A stretch of DNA of 33,987 nucleotides from a virus, in IMG/VR virus record IMGVR_UViG_3300045921_000114, positions 1 to 33,987 of that record; one strand, 5' to 3'. Below are positions 21,728 to 29,026 of this stretch, in pieces. The notes under the pieces were generated by a model. The model was given only the letters and a program-made list of their open reading frames with translations, did not search any database and was not told the DNA's origin. Made by a program: the position numbers and the translations under genes. Each line of letters starts with the position of its first letter. Within the stretch, counting starts at the first letter, position 1.

Positions 21728-21916
21728 GTGGAAACTGTAGACACCTACAGCGAGCTATGGCGGCGGGAGTGCGAGGCGCGTTACTGGCTGTCTTTACCCG
21801 GGAAACAAAGGGTAGAGTCCCTATACAGGATCGCGGAGAAACGGGGAGAGAAAGCCGCAAAGATACTGGCCGACGATATGAGGGCGATAAGAGAAGGAAA
21901 GCCCCTTGCACCGTAA
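21728..21916 (+). CDS. Small helical phage protein
   Basis: A protein of 62 aa starting with GTG 21728; an in-frame TAA at 21704 excludes earlier starts. The pattern SELWRRECEARYWLSLPGKQRVESLYRIAEKRGEKAAKILADDM is common in small phage proteins beside replication genes, of unknown function. AAGGT lies 12 bases upstream, rather far. Highly charged and helical. Confidence 0.65.
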   Translation: METVDTYSELWRRECEARYWLSLPGKQRVESLYRIAEKRGEKAAKILADDMRAIREGKPLAP

Positions 21917-21949
21917 CCTATTGAAACTAATCGAACAAGGAATTCTTGT

Positions 21950-22153
21950 ATGATCTACGGAACAAGGAGCAAGTTTTCCGAATATGTAGACGGAGGCGGC
22001 AAGCTACTTGTGCAGCTTACAGAAGATCAAAGCCGTAAGCTTATGACGAGTTATCCTATGAACACTACGCTCGTCCTAATGTCTTCCGACGAGTTTGAGG
22101 CGATACGGGAAAAGCTCGAGGTAGTCCATGACGCCGACACAAAGGAGCCTTGA
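21950..22153 (+). CDS. Small early protein, function unknown
   Basis: A protein of 67 aa with an AAGGAA site 8 bases before ATG 21950. Sequence GKLLVQLTEDQSRKLMTSYPMNTTLVLMSSDEFEAIREKLEVVHD is alternating strand and helix, perhaps a small alpha-beta fold. The last 26 bases overlap the PD-(D/E)XK-like gene. No recognised family. Confidence 0.65.
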   Translation: MIYGTRSKFSEYVDGGGKLLVQLTEDQSRKLMTSYPMNTTLVLMSSDEFEAIREKLEVVHDADTKEP

Positions 22154-22436
22154 GCTACTGCGGGACGAAGGCTATCTAGCCGCAGTAGTCGAGCGCTGGA
22201 ATCCGCACGCCAAGATCCGGCAAGACTTGTTTGGGATTATCGATATTCTGGCGGTCAGGGAAGACGAAACCTTGGCGGTGCAAACAACTAGCTATAGCAA
22301 CGTCTCGGCGAGGGTGAAAAAAATATCAGAGTCCGATGCGCTGGCGGCAATCCGGGAGGCCGGTTGGCGTATCGAGGTACACGGCTGGCACAAGCAGCAC
22401 AACCGCTGGAAAGTGAGGCGCGTAAATGTATCGTGA
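22128..22436 (+). CDS. PD-(D/E)XK nuclease-like small protein (resolvase candidate)
   Basis: A protein of 102 aa. The sequence RSLELLRDEGYLAAVVERWNP is followed by DLFGIIDILAVREDETLAVQTTSYSNVSARVKKI and AIREAGWRIEVHGWHK. The order E...D-x(n)-(E/Q)xT with a final strand and helix is like small Holliday-junction resolvase or VRR-type folds: D38 or D43 and Q51 would stand for the usual D and E. The last catalytic Lys/Glu is replaced by Gln-Thr-Thr, so activity is uncertain. GAGGT precedes ATG 22128. A structure-specific DNA function near recombination genes is plausible. Confidence 0.65.
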   Translation: MTPTQRSLELLRDEGYLAAVVERWNPHAKIRQDLFGIIDILAVREDETLAVQTTSYSNVSARVKKISESDALAAIREAGWRIEVHGWHKQHNRWKVRRVNVS

Positions 22437-22656
22437 TCGAGTAGGGCAGATCATCAAAGAGGGGGCAACCGTGCAAACACCCGCCGGCATGTTGGGCAAA
22501 GTCAGGAGCTTTAACAGCGACGGCCGAGCAAATATCGTTTACGAGCGGACGCCAAAATGGCAGCCGAAGAGAAACGAAAAAGAAAAAAGCAGCTTGCAGA
22601 GCCTGACCGGCGCGAAAGAGATTATTTTGAAGGCAGAGCTGTTGCGCGTAGTGTGA
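22426..22656 (+). CDS. Small basic beta-barrel-like protein
   Basis: A protein of 76 aa (YRDRVGQIIKEGATVQTPAGMLGKVRSFNSDGRANIVYERTPKWQPKRNEKEK) with a short SH3-like barrel pattern (KEGATVQTPAGMLGKVRSF...ANIVYE) and a Lys-rich end. ATG 22426 lies in the end of the previous gene. It runs into the Q-like gene (GTGA overlap at 22653-22656). An RNA or DNA contact role is possible, not shown. Confidence 0.6.
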   Translation: MYRDRVGQIIKEGATVQTPAGMLGKVRSFNSDGRANIVYERTPKWQPKRNEKEKSSLQSLTGAKEIILKAELLRVV

Positions 22657-23159
22657 ATCCCGAAAAACTCGCCCTTATGCAATCCCGCGCTGGGAGCCTG
22701 ACTCCAAGAGTAGACGGCGATCCTATCAGGCACATGACCGCATCAGACATAGCGGCCGCATGCGGGCGGATCAAGTCTCCCTTGGGCGCAGACTTGCTCC
22801 GCGCCAAGTACTGTGCCGACGCAGAGGCTTTGAGAAGGGCTATAAAGCGGCTTGCCGTCCGGGCTCGAGTAATCCACAAGGCCGACGACGCAACGGCCTT
22901 CCGAACGGCGCATGAGGCTATGAGGGCCTTCCTGATTCCGCCTCTATGCCCGACGTGTAAAGGCAGGGCGACCGTGCAGGCCGAGGATCTGGTGATTGTA
23001 TGCCCAGACTGTAACGGCGAAGGCTACATGCCGTCCGGCAAGCTCAACCAGATGACAGCCGACATGCTCGACTGGATCTACAGCGTCGAGGATGTAGCAA
23101 TACAACACCTAGCAGCGGCAGCCAGATCTTGCGCCAGGTCTCCGACCAAAGGCCGATGA
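22653..23159 (+). CDS. Q-type antiterminator candidate (zinc-binding)
   Basis: A protein of 168 aa from GTG 22653, which overlaps the preceding stop as GTGA; a longer frame from 22557 would overlap 100 bases and is less likely. Two CxxC motifs, CPTC (99-102) and CPDC (117-120), with the CxxCxGxG pattern in the second, resemble the zinc loop of lambda-type Q. The N-terminal HMTASDIAAACG segment recalls the 'TDVMAAMG' stretch of lambda Q. Last gene of the early operon, as Q is in lambda. The leader terminator at 15349-15374 is a fitting target. Similarity is short, so the name stays tentative; a plain zinc protein is the alternative. Confidence 0.5.
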   Translation: MNPEKLALMQSRAGSLTPRVDGDPIRHMTASDIAAACGRIKSPLGADLLRAKYCADAEALRRAIKRLAVRARVIHKADDATAFRTAHEAMRAFLIPPLCPTCKGRATVQAEDLVIVCPDCNGEGYMPSGKLNQMTADMLDWIYSVEDVAIQHLAAAARSCARSPTKGR

Positions 23160-23174
23160 ACTCGTCGCGCATGG

Positions 23175-24356
23175 CTACAACTCGCCTCGGAAGGCACGGT
23201 GCTGCAGGGAGGCGAAGAGGGCATCGAGCGCGCGGAGGCCTACGTCGCCTCTGCCCTTAAGCTTATCGATGAGACCAACGACCTTAGCAAAGCGCTGCTT
23301 CGTCGATTCCTCTGGGGCAATGAACCGAAGCGACCTCACCTGCTCAGCATTCAGGTGGGGTTGGGCCGCACGGCGCGTTAGTGGTTCAAGGTGAGACTTC
23401 CCATGAGGCGAGTTGATGAGGAAGTTGTAGAAGACCGCATTCACCCACGACAGCTCTACGATAAGGTCGAATGCTGCATAGGCGCCGTCGTACTCTGAGG
23501 GTACGATGGCGCAGTCTCCGGTATTCACTCCACTCCGCACGATGATTAGGTTGCCGGCTTGGACGCGACATTTCTCTATTCGAGCAGCTTCATCTGGTGA
23601 GATGCGTTTCAAACCCTTTGCGGTGATCGTTCCCGCCTTGATGTTCGTCGCCCTGATAAACGGCAGGCCTTCGTCCACGTAAGGAGGGGGTGAACCAGTT
23701 CCGTATCGAACAGACGTGATCTGGTCCTCGAAACGCCCGATCGGCCACCCCTTCGGATTCGTGGCGGGGTCGCCGAACATGTCGAGGAAGATGGATTGGG
23801 TGAGGGTGTCGAGCTGGGCGAGGGCGGCGCGGCGCTTGGCCCGCAGCGCGTCCACCTTGTCCAGGATCTCCGCAATCCGCCGCTGCTCGGGGAGGGGTGG
23901 CAGCGGGAACCGCAGTGACAGCAGCGCATCTCGACCAACGGTCGCCTGGTTCACCCACTGCCGGCACATCCCTTTGAATCGGCCGTGCTTGAATTGAAGG
24001 TTCAGCCAACGTGTCAAATAGCGCCCATCGATCTCGCCATCACGCGGGCGAAGACGCAAGAAGTGGTTACTGAAGACGGCCGGCTCTTCGAGGCCGGGAA
24101 AAAACGCTGTCTTCCCAACGAGGTCCGGGCTGTTCGTCGCGTTGAATAGAACGTCACCGGGCTGCACTAGGAAGCGATCGATGTTTCGGTAGTCCCGCGG
24201 TACGCGCCGCCGCTTGCTGAGATCGAGCTGGCCCTCGGTCGTGATGTTGTTCATCCGAAACTGGAACACGCCATCATCGACGTCTTCGCCGCAAGCAAAC
24301 CCCGAAGTGGCGTCAGCCAGGACGTCGCCAAGCTCAGTCTCCGGCCAAGCGCTCAT
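23175..24356 (-). CDS. hsdS: Type I restriction-modification specificity subunit HsdS
   Basis: A protein of 393 aa from ATG 24356, overlapping the hsdM stop as ATGA; the long upstream extension of this frame is shadow sequence with Arg/Gly-rich nonsense. Two target-recognition domains (about 1-150 and 200-345) are separated by the conserved helix region PLPPLPEQRRIAEILDKVDALRAKRRAALAQLDTLTQSIFLDMFGDPATNPKGWP, and the C-terminal repeat ends LFASLQHRAFRGEL. Full length with both domains, so it should give one asymmetric DNA target. It directs HsdM to its sites. Convergent with the early operon, 15 bases away. Confidence 0.92.
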   Translation of the reverse strand: MSAWPETELGDVLADATSGFACGEDVDDGVFQFRMNNITTEGQLDLSKRRRVPRDYRNIDRFLVQPGDVLFNATNSPDLVGKTAFFPGLEEPAVFSNHFLRLRPRDGEIDGRYLTRWLNLQFKHGRFKGMCRQWVNQATVGRDALLSLRFPLPPLPEQRRIAEILDKVDALRAKRRAALAQLDTLTQSIFLDMFGDPATNPKGWPIGRFEDQITSVRYGTGSPPPYVDEGLPFIRATNIKAGTITAKGLKRISPDEAARIEKCRVQAGNLIIVRSGVNTGDCAIVPSEYDGAYAAFDLIVELSWVNAVFYNFLINSPHGKSHLEPLTRRAAQPHLNAEQVRSLRFIAPEESTKQRFAKVVGLIDKLKGRGDVGLRALDALFASLQHRAFRGEL

Positions 24357-25906
24357 CCCAGCATCCCCTCCAACTCCTTCATCCCCCGCTGGATTTCCTC
24401 CTCCAACTTCGCCAGCTCCGCGAGGATCTCCTTCGGTGCGCGGTGCTCCACCGCCTCGTGCACCACCTCCTTGTAGCGGTTGAGCGAGAGGTCGTAGCCC
24501 TGCGCGGCGATGTCGGCCTTGGGCACGCAGAAGCTCTGCGCGGTGCGCGGGCGTTCGCGCTCGGCGCCCGCGCGCTGCGTCCAGCGCGCCAGCAGGTCGG
24601 GCAAATTGTTCTTCGCGTGTTCGTCCTCGCTCAGCGGGGCGCGCGGCACCGGGCCGAGCTTGTCCTCCGGCAGCAGCGGCGTGCGCTTGTCGTCCAGGCT
24701 CCAGCCGTCGGCCGCGACGTCGTAGAACCACACCTGGTCGGTGCCGCCGGAGTTGGTCTTGGTGAAGAGCAGGATCGCGGTGGAGACGCCCGCGTAGGGC
24801 CGGAACACGCCGCCGGGCAGCTTGACCACGGCGTCGAGCTTGTGTTCTTCCACCAGCATGCGGCGCAGTTGTTTGTGCGCGGTGCTGGAGCCGAACAGCA
24901 CGCCGTCGGGCACGATCACCGCGGCGCGGCCGCCGGCTTTGAGCAGGCGCAGGAACAGCGCCAGGAACAGCAGCTCGGTCTTCTTGGTCTTGACGATCTG
25001 CAGCAGGTCCTTGGCGGTGTTCTCGTAGTCCAGGCTGCCAGCGAAAGGCGGATTGGCCAGCACCAGCGTGTACTTCTCTTCCTCGCCCGCGTGGTCCTGC
25101 GCCAAGGAGTCGCGGTAGTGGATGTCGGGGTTCTCCACGCCGTGCAGCAGCATGTTCATGCTGCCGATGCGCAGCATGGTATGGTCGAAGTCGAAGCCGT
25201 GAAACATCCGGTGGTGGAAGTGCTCGCGCAGCTTCGCGTCGTGCAGGAGGTTCTGGTGGCGATCGCGCAGGTACTCGCCGGCGGCGACGAGAAAGCCCGC
25301 GGTGCCGCAGGCTGGTTCGCAGATTACGTCGTTGGGCTGCGGAGCGGTCAGCTCCACCATCAGCCGGATAATGTGGCGCGGGGTGCGGAACTGGCCGTTC
25401 TGCCCGGCGCTGGCGATCTTGTCGAGCATGTACTCGTAAACGTCGCCTTTGATGTCCCGGTCTTCCATCGGCACCGCGTCGAGCAGGTCCACCACCTTGG
25501 CCAGCAGCGCCGGCGCGGGGATGGTGAAGCGCGCGTCCTTCATGTGGTGCGCGTAGGTGGAGTCGTCGCCGCCGTGGTGACGGGCCAGCTCGTTGCGCAG
25601 GAAGGGGAAGACATGCTCGCCGATCACGGCGTACATGTCGCCGGGAGCGAAGTGCTTGAAGCGCGACCAGCGCATGTCCTCGTAGGGACGGCCCTTGGGG
25701 TCGTTGCCCTCGGGGAAGACGCGGCGCTCCATCGGCCGCTTGAGCCGGGCGGCCTTGTTCTCCTCCAGCGTGTGCAGGTCGTCCAGCCGGCGCAGGAAGA
25801 GCAGGTAAGTGATCTGCTCGACCACCTCCAGCGGGTTAGAGATGCCGCCGTACAAGAAAGAGTTCCAGATGCGGTTAATTTGGTTCTTGATGGCGCCGGT
25901 GATCAT
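24353..25906 (-). CDS. hsdM: Type I methyltransferase subunit HsdM
   Basis: A protein of 517 aa from ATG 25906; upstream codons of this frame add a Cys-rich 25-residue piece unlike the family and are left out. The N-terminal helical domain (IKNQINRIWNSFLYGGISNPLEVVEQITYLLFLRRLDD) is followed by the S-adenosylmethionine motif CEPACGTAGF (about 196-205) and the catalytic NPPF (285-288), as in N6-adenine methyltransferases. Normal family length. It pairs with the adjacent HsdS to methylate DNA. No HsdR is encoded anywhere in this genome. The gene looks G+C-richer and more biased in codon third positions than its neighbours, which suggests recent acquisition. Confidence 0.93.
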   Translation of the reverse strand: MITGAIKNQINRIWNSFLYGGISNPLEVVEQITYLLFLRRLDDLHTLEENKAARLKRPMERRVFPEGNDPKGRPYEDMRWSRFKHFAPGDMYAVIGEHVFPFLRNELARHHGGDDSTYAHHMKDARFTIPAPALLAKVVDLLDAVPMEDRDIKGDVYEYMLDKIASAGQNGQFRTPRHIIRLMVELTAPQPNDVICEPACGTAGFLVAAGEYLRDRHQNLLHDAKLREHFHHRMFHGFDFDHTMLRIGSMNMLLHGVENPDIHYRDSLAQDHAGEEEKYTLVLANPPFAGSLDYENTAKDLLQIVKTKKTELLFLALFLRLLKAGGRAAVIVPDGVLFGSSTAHKQLRRMLVEEHKLDAVVKLPGGVFRPYAGVSTAILLFTKTNSGGTDQVWFYDVAADGWSLDDKRTPLLPEDKLGPVPRAPLSEDEHAKNNLPDLLARWTQRAGAERERPRTAQSFCVPKADIAAQGYDLSLNRYKEVVHEAVEHRAPKEILAELAKLEEEIQRGMKELEGMLG

Positions 25907-26068
25907 GAGGTCAGGCCCCCAGGTCTTGTCATTAAAGCACTTGCCGCCACGGCACGGACAGCACGTCCGGCGTGACCACACTCGACCGTGCGCCCAGTGT
26001 GCAGCAGCAGCCCGGCGCGCCCCTGCGCAATGAGATTAGCGGTCGGCCACAGCCACTAGAAAAGGCTC

Positions 26069-26281
26069 TTAGGTCTTTTTAAGGCTAGCCACCGCCAAGA
26101 GGGCCGCAGCGCGGGCTTTCATCTGCTCCCCGTCAATGGCAGCCCATTCCTCGGGGGTGATATCGCGGCCCTCAATCTGAGCGCGCTGGATGACGTTAGA
26201 GACGGCCTGCGCCTGCGCCATCAGGTGGCTAGCTGCCTGTACGAGATCCGTCAACAGAGATACGGCGGTAACCGCGTTCAT
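26069..26281 (-). CDS. Small helical late protein behind the lysis genes
   Basis: A protein of 70 aa (MNAVTAVSLLTDLVQAASHLMAQAQAVSNVIQRAQIEGRDITPEEWAAIDGEQMKARAAALLAVASLKKT), an amphipathic two-helix design. Start coupled to the lipoprotein stop by ATGA. Similar small proteins follow spanin or holin genes in many phages, without known function. It is the last gene before hsdM on this strand, with no clear terminator after it. Confidence 0.7.
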   Translation of the reverse strand: MNAVTAVSLLTDLVQAASHLMAQAQAVSNVIQRAQIEGRDITPEEWAAIDGEQMKARAAALLAVASLKKT

Positions 26282-26613
26282 TTTTGCTCCTTAAGATAGG
26301 CCTCGAGCGACACCAAAAGCGCGCTGGCCGTCGAGAGATAACTTTGTGCGTCTACAGGCTTGCCGGTGGCCAGCATCGCTCTAGCGCCCTTAAGAGCGGC
26401 CGCAGCGGCATCCAGATCTGCGATCGCCTTAGAGCCTGCTTCGAACGTGATCCGTTTGCGGGTAGCAAGATCGGCAACTGTCTTGTATCCGGCCGTCACC
26501 TGAGCCTCGGCATAGGCAATGCGCTGGTCAAGTGTCTCGGGCTTGACCATGGTAGCGCATGCCGTCAAAAGAGCGACAAACAGCGCAAGGATTGCAACGT
26601 TAAGCTTATGCAT
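26278..26613 (-). CDS. Lipoprotein of the lysis cassette (outer-membrane spanin candidate)
   Basis: A protein of 111 aa. The signal MHKLNVAILALFVALLTAC has a lipobox ending in Cys19 (LTAC), so the mature protein would be anchored to a membrane. The remainder is helical (TLDQRIAYAEAQVTAGYKTVADLATRKRITFEAGSKAIADLDAAAAALKGARAML). Length and location after endolysin and holin suggest a spanin or another envelope-disrupting lipoprotein; no partner i-spanin is evident. Overlaps the holin gene by 8 bases. Confidence 0.75.
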   Translation of the reverse strand: MHKLNVAILALFVALLTACATMVKPETLDQRIAYAEAQVTAGYKTVADLATRKRITFEAGSKAIADLDAAAAALKGARAMLATGKPVDAQSYLSTASALLVSLEAYLKEQK

Positions 26614-26824
26614 CTTCTTTCCCCTTCAGTAGTTCGGTTTTGCGGGCCGATCCTTCGGACGAGCCAAGCCAGTAACCCCAGACTGCGGCAAAAGCAGCGA
26701 TGAGGGCGCCGATCTCTAGCTCCGCATCCTGCCCCATCTCGAGCTTGTAAGCGGTGGCGGCAAAGAACGCCACAAGAATCATTATAGAAATGATGATTTT
26801 TGCAAACTGTGTGCCTGAGTCCAT
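26606..26824 (-). CDS. Holin candidate
   Basis: A protein of 72 aa from ATG 26824, which has AAGGATC at the right distance. Two hydrophobic helices (FAKIIISIMILVAFFAATAYKL and IGALIAAFAAVWGYWLG) are joined by an acidic loop (EMGQDAELE), and the C-terminus is charged (KTELLKGKEDA). Two-helix, small and next to endolysin: the pattern of class II holins. A TTG start at 26890 in the same frame overlaps the endolysin stop and would add 22 residues, possibly a second start as in holin-antiholin pairs. Confidence 0.75.
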   Translation of the reverse strand: MDSGTQFAKIIISIMILVAFFAATAYKLEMGQDAELEIGALIAAFAAVWGYWLGSSEGSARKTELLKGKEDA

Positions 26825-26886
26825 ACCGATGATCCTTAGGGTGGCCAGATCAGATCCATGAAAATCCAACATCAGGTGACGGAATT

Positions 26887-27336
26887 TCAACCACCGAGAC
26901 CGGTGCGATAGACGACGCGGCCGCCGTCTCTCGTGGCGGTCAGCACTTGACGCCTCGGCTTATCGATCCTGACGCCAAGATGCACCCATGACCCGAACTC
27001 TAGTATTAGTTGGTCGAATGGGAGATCGCTTTGCGCTATTGCCTGCGCTACCATCTGCGCATGGCCGAAGCGCGGAACGATAAGATCGGCAGCCAATCCC
27101 CGCATGTGGGCGCTGCCATCAGATCCGCCGACACGTGCATTGACCACAGGGCTGCGGTAGCCTGAGGTAATGATCACTGGATTGTTGCCGCAGATAGCAC
27201 GCACACGCTCGAGGTGAGCGCACAGGAAAACCAGACGATAGAGCGTGTCCTCTGTCGGCGTGTTATCCAAACCGTTGCGGGCCGCAGTTTGGGAAGCGGT
27301 CAGTTCCTCAAGCGTGAAGTTCTTCGACAGGTTCAT
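26887..27336 (-). CDS. Endolysin, peptidase M15A family
   Basis: A protein of 149 aa. The family motifs are SGYR (58-61), SAHMRGLAADL (75-85; H77 and D84 as zinc ligands) and WVHLGV (117-122; H119 as third ligand). M15A phage enzymes are cell-wall peptidases, often L-Ala-D-Glu or D-Ala-D-Ala cleaving. It has no signal peptide, so release needs the holin. ATG 27336 follows GGAG. Single-domain architecture suits a Gram-negative host. Confidence 0.92.
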   Translation of the reverse strand: MNLSKNFTLEELTASQTAARNGLDNTPTEDTLYRLVFLCAHLERVRAICGNNPVIITSGYRSPVVNARVGGSDGSAHMRGLAADLIVPRFGHAQMVAQAIAQSDLPFDQLILEFGSWVHLGVRIDKPRRQVLTATRDGGRVVYRTGLGG

Positions 27337-27353
27337 AGTGTCTCCGCAAGGAA

Positions 27354-27375
27354 ACCTGCGACTTCAGTCGCGGGT
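27354..27375. other. Intergenic RNA hairpin between phosphoesterase and endolysin genes
   Basis: ACCTGCGAC-TTCA-GTCGCGGGT: nine pairs (one G-U type) with a four-base loop. On the minus strand only TTT followed by CC comes after the stem, so termination would be weak. It may stabilise or delimit the lysis mRNA. Confidence 0.6.
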
Positions 27376-27378
27376 GGT

Positions 27379-28341
27379 TTACACGTTGATTAGCTCTCCT
27401 CGGAAATCCACCAGCCCATCTTCGACGACGCAAACAATCTCTGGCCACAACAGACGCCCGCCCTTGAATGTCAGCACCACAAAGCCGGAACGCCAGTTGA
27501 CCGGATTGGTCTCGGTGTAGTCCTTGAATTGCGCCCCGTACGCGTCGGCGAGAGTGCCGGTATCTACGCCCCAGCGCGTGCCGTTGTAATCCGAAAACGG
27601 CGTGACCCGCAGGCTATGCAAGTGACCCGTTACCATCGTCTTTCCCGCCCACATAGCGTTGTTGTGGGTCGCGTGAATGCCGTTTTTGAATCTGTGTTTT
27701 ACGACAGTATGACCGTTAACCCAAAACGCCCAGCATGGCTTCCACTCTTGGAAGCGCTCTTTCAAATGGAACCCCTCGACGCCTTCATATTCCGGGACCG
27801 CGGCGGCAAGTCGCGTCTCGAATCTTGCGTCATGATTCCCAAGCGTCCAGATATGTGCGGCCTTAGGACTTGCCGCGTGGATCTCGGCTAGCCTGTCTGT
27901 GCAGACTTTGAGTTCCTGGAGAACCGTCGGGCGATTGTCCCAGCCTATCCTCGCCCACCTCGAGACCGTCGCGCCGTCGAAGATGTCACCGTTTAGGACG
28001 ACTGCTAGCGGTTTGAGCCGCTTGCAGAAGTGGACGAATGCCCTGTGCGCTGTTGTCGGATCTCCCGGCCAGTAATGGGCATCAGAACCTATTAAGACCA
28101 CCCCGTCCTCAATCTCCATGCTCAACTTTGCTGGAGATTCTATCTCGGGCTCCGCGTACCTCTGCCCGTATCTTGGCGATCGCGGGTCTTCAGACTCGAA
28201 AACGTATCCTTGACCCTCTAACCGGATAAGCCGCGAATGGATCGCCCTAGCGGATATACCGGTCACTTTGCTTATCTTTGTCGCAGATTTGTATTTCTGC
28301 CACAGTCCTATAAGCTCATCATCGGTGCATGTAGGTTTCAT
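27379..28341 (-). CDS. Metallophosphoesterase with N-terminal winged-helix-like segment
   Basis: A protein of 320 aa. Residues 1-45 (DDELIGLWQKYKSATKISKVTGISARAIHSRLIRLEGQGY) look like a helix-turn-helix. Then come all calcineurin-type motifs: SDAH (86-89), NGDIFD (117-122), LGNHD (167-171), a His in NGHTVVKH (about 211-216) and TGHLHS (238-243). It would hydrolyse phosphomonoesters or phosphodiesters with two metals; substrate unknown. Phages carry such enzymes for DNA or nucleotide processing. The fusion with a DNA-binding-like domain is notable. Coupled with the upstream gene by ATGA. Confidence 0.88.
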   Translation of the reverse strand: MKPTCTDDELIGLWQKYKSATKISKVTGISARAIHSRLIRLEGQGYVFESEDPRSPRYGQRYAEPEIESPAKLSMEIEDGVVLIGSDAHYWPGDPTTAHRAFVHFCKRLKPLAVVLNGDIFDGATVSRWARIGWDNRPTVLQELKVCTDRLAEIHAASPKAAHIWTLGNHDARFETRLAAAVPEYEGVEGFHLKERFQEWKPCWAFWVNGHTVVKHRFKNGIHATHNNAMWAGKTMVTGHLHSLRVTPFSDYNGTRWGVDTGTLADAYGAQFKDYTETNPVNWRSGFVVLTFKGGRLLWPEIVCVVEDGLVDFRGELINV

Positions 28342-28559
28342 GCGTCGCAGCGGCGGCGAAATTCACCGCACCATTCTGTTTCGGGGATCGAGGGCCAGAA
28401 ATAGATGTAGTTGTCCTCATCGTCCCGAATGACTTTCGGCGGGTATCTGCGACACTCACCTATCTGAGCCATCGTTGCCGCTCGCGTCTCTTTTCCGTGG
28501 TCATGAAAATAGACGCAAGCCTTGCATATCTGCGGGTCAGATTGCTTTTTTCGTGGCAT
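28338..28559 (-). CDS. Small four-cysteine protein
   Basis: A protein of 73 aa with C12-x2-C15, C36 and C64, and the pattern CKACVYF...GECRRYPP...FWPSIPETEWCGEF, known to me from small uncharacterised proteins of phages and bacteria that may bind zinc or an iron-sulfur centre. Start ATG 28559 overlaps the upstream stop (TAATG). Function not known. Confidence 0.75.
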   Translation of the reverse strand: MPRKKQSDPQICKACVYFHDHGKETRAATMAQIGECRRYPPKVIRDDEDNYIYFWPSIPETEWCGEFRRRCDA

Positions 28560-29017
28560 TATTCAAAGCAGCGCAGTTGCTGAAGCGCCATGCGCGGGCC
28601 GAGGGTCTGCTGTCCTGCGCGCTCTAGAGCGTAGATCTGGATACGATACGCTTCATGCTCGCGTCGCATCCATTCTGTGCAGTCTGTCGCAGCTCCACCT
28701 TTAGACCATTGGACATAGTGAACAAACTCGTGCAGCAGAACGGAGCTATCCAGCGCATTGGAAAAGTCTAGCTGGCGATCCAGCCAGATGATCCCATTCC
28801 CGTCCGTAACCCCTCGGACGTTGCACGGTTCCGGAACGCCGATAATCTCGCATAGCTTGCTTCTCGAGGCTAGGCGCACCGTCGGGGCTTTCTCCGGGAC
28901 ATAGCCAGTATGCCCGACAGCCAGCATGTACAGGCTCGCCGACTGGTCCCGCTGAAGTTCAGCAGACAGCGCAGCAACTACTACGACAGATAGCAATGCT
29001 AGAGCAATTGCGCGCAT
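28559..29017 (-). CDS. Secreted zinc-protease-like protein (HExxH zincin)
   Basis: A protein of 152 aa. A hydrophobic signal (MRAIALALLSVVVVAALSA) predicts export or membrane anchoring. HEFVH at residues 96-100, preceded by SSVLL and followed by YVQW, is the gluzincin-type helix; E122 in the EHEAYRIQ helix is a candidate third ligand. Four cysteines (56, 65, 113, 150) could form two disulfides in the periplasm. GGAGG 5 bases before ATG 29017 predicts good expression. A periplasmic role in lysis or exclusion is inference. Confidence 0.8.
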   Translation of the reverse strand: MRAIALALLSVVVVAALSAELQRDQSASLYMLAVGHTGYVPEKAPTVRLASRSKLCEIIGVPEPCNVRGVTDGNGIIWLDRQLDFSNALDSSVLLHEFVHYVQWSKGGAATDCTEWMRREHEAYRIQIYALERAGQQTLGPRMALQQLRCFE

Positions 29018-29026
29018 ATTCCCTCC

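Noticed and set aside
16034-23159. Integrase or CI-type repressor module
   Set aside because: No tyrosine or serine recombinase motifs and no opposing-strand repressor gene; the only HTH regulator is the 80-aa XRE protein. Temperate life cannot be excluded but has no positive evidence.
24357-24731. N-terminal extension of the hsdS frame
   Set aside because: Arg/Gly/Ala-rich and overlapping hsdM by 375 bases; the family start is the ATG at 24356 in the ATGA overlap.
24443-25975. Long plus-strand open frame of 510 codons
   Set aside because: It is the exact antisense of hsdM, an effect of G+C-rich third positions; the translation is Val/Gly/Gln-rich with no motif.
26041-26068. Possible terminator after the last lysis gene
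   Set aside because: Only short A/T-rich complementarity, no stable stem.
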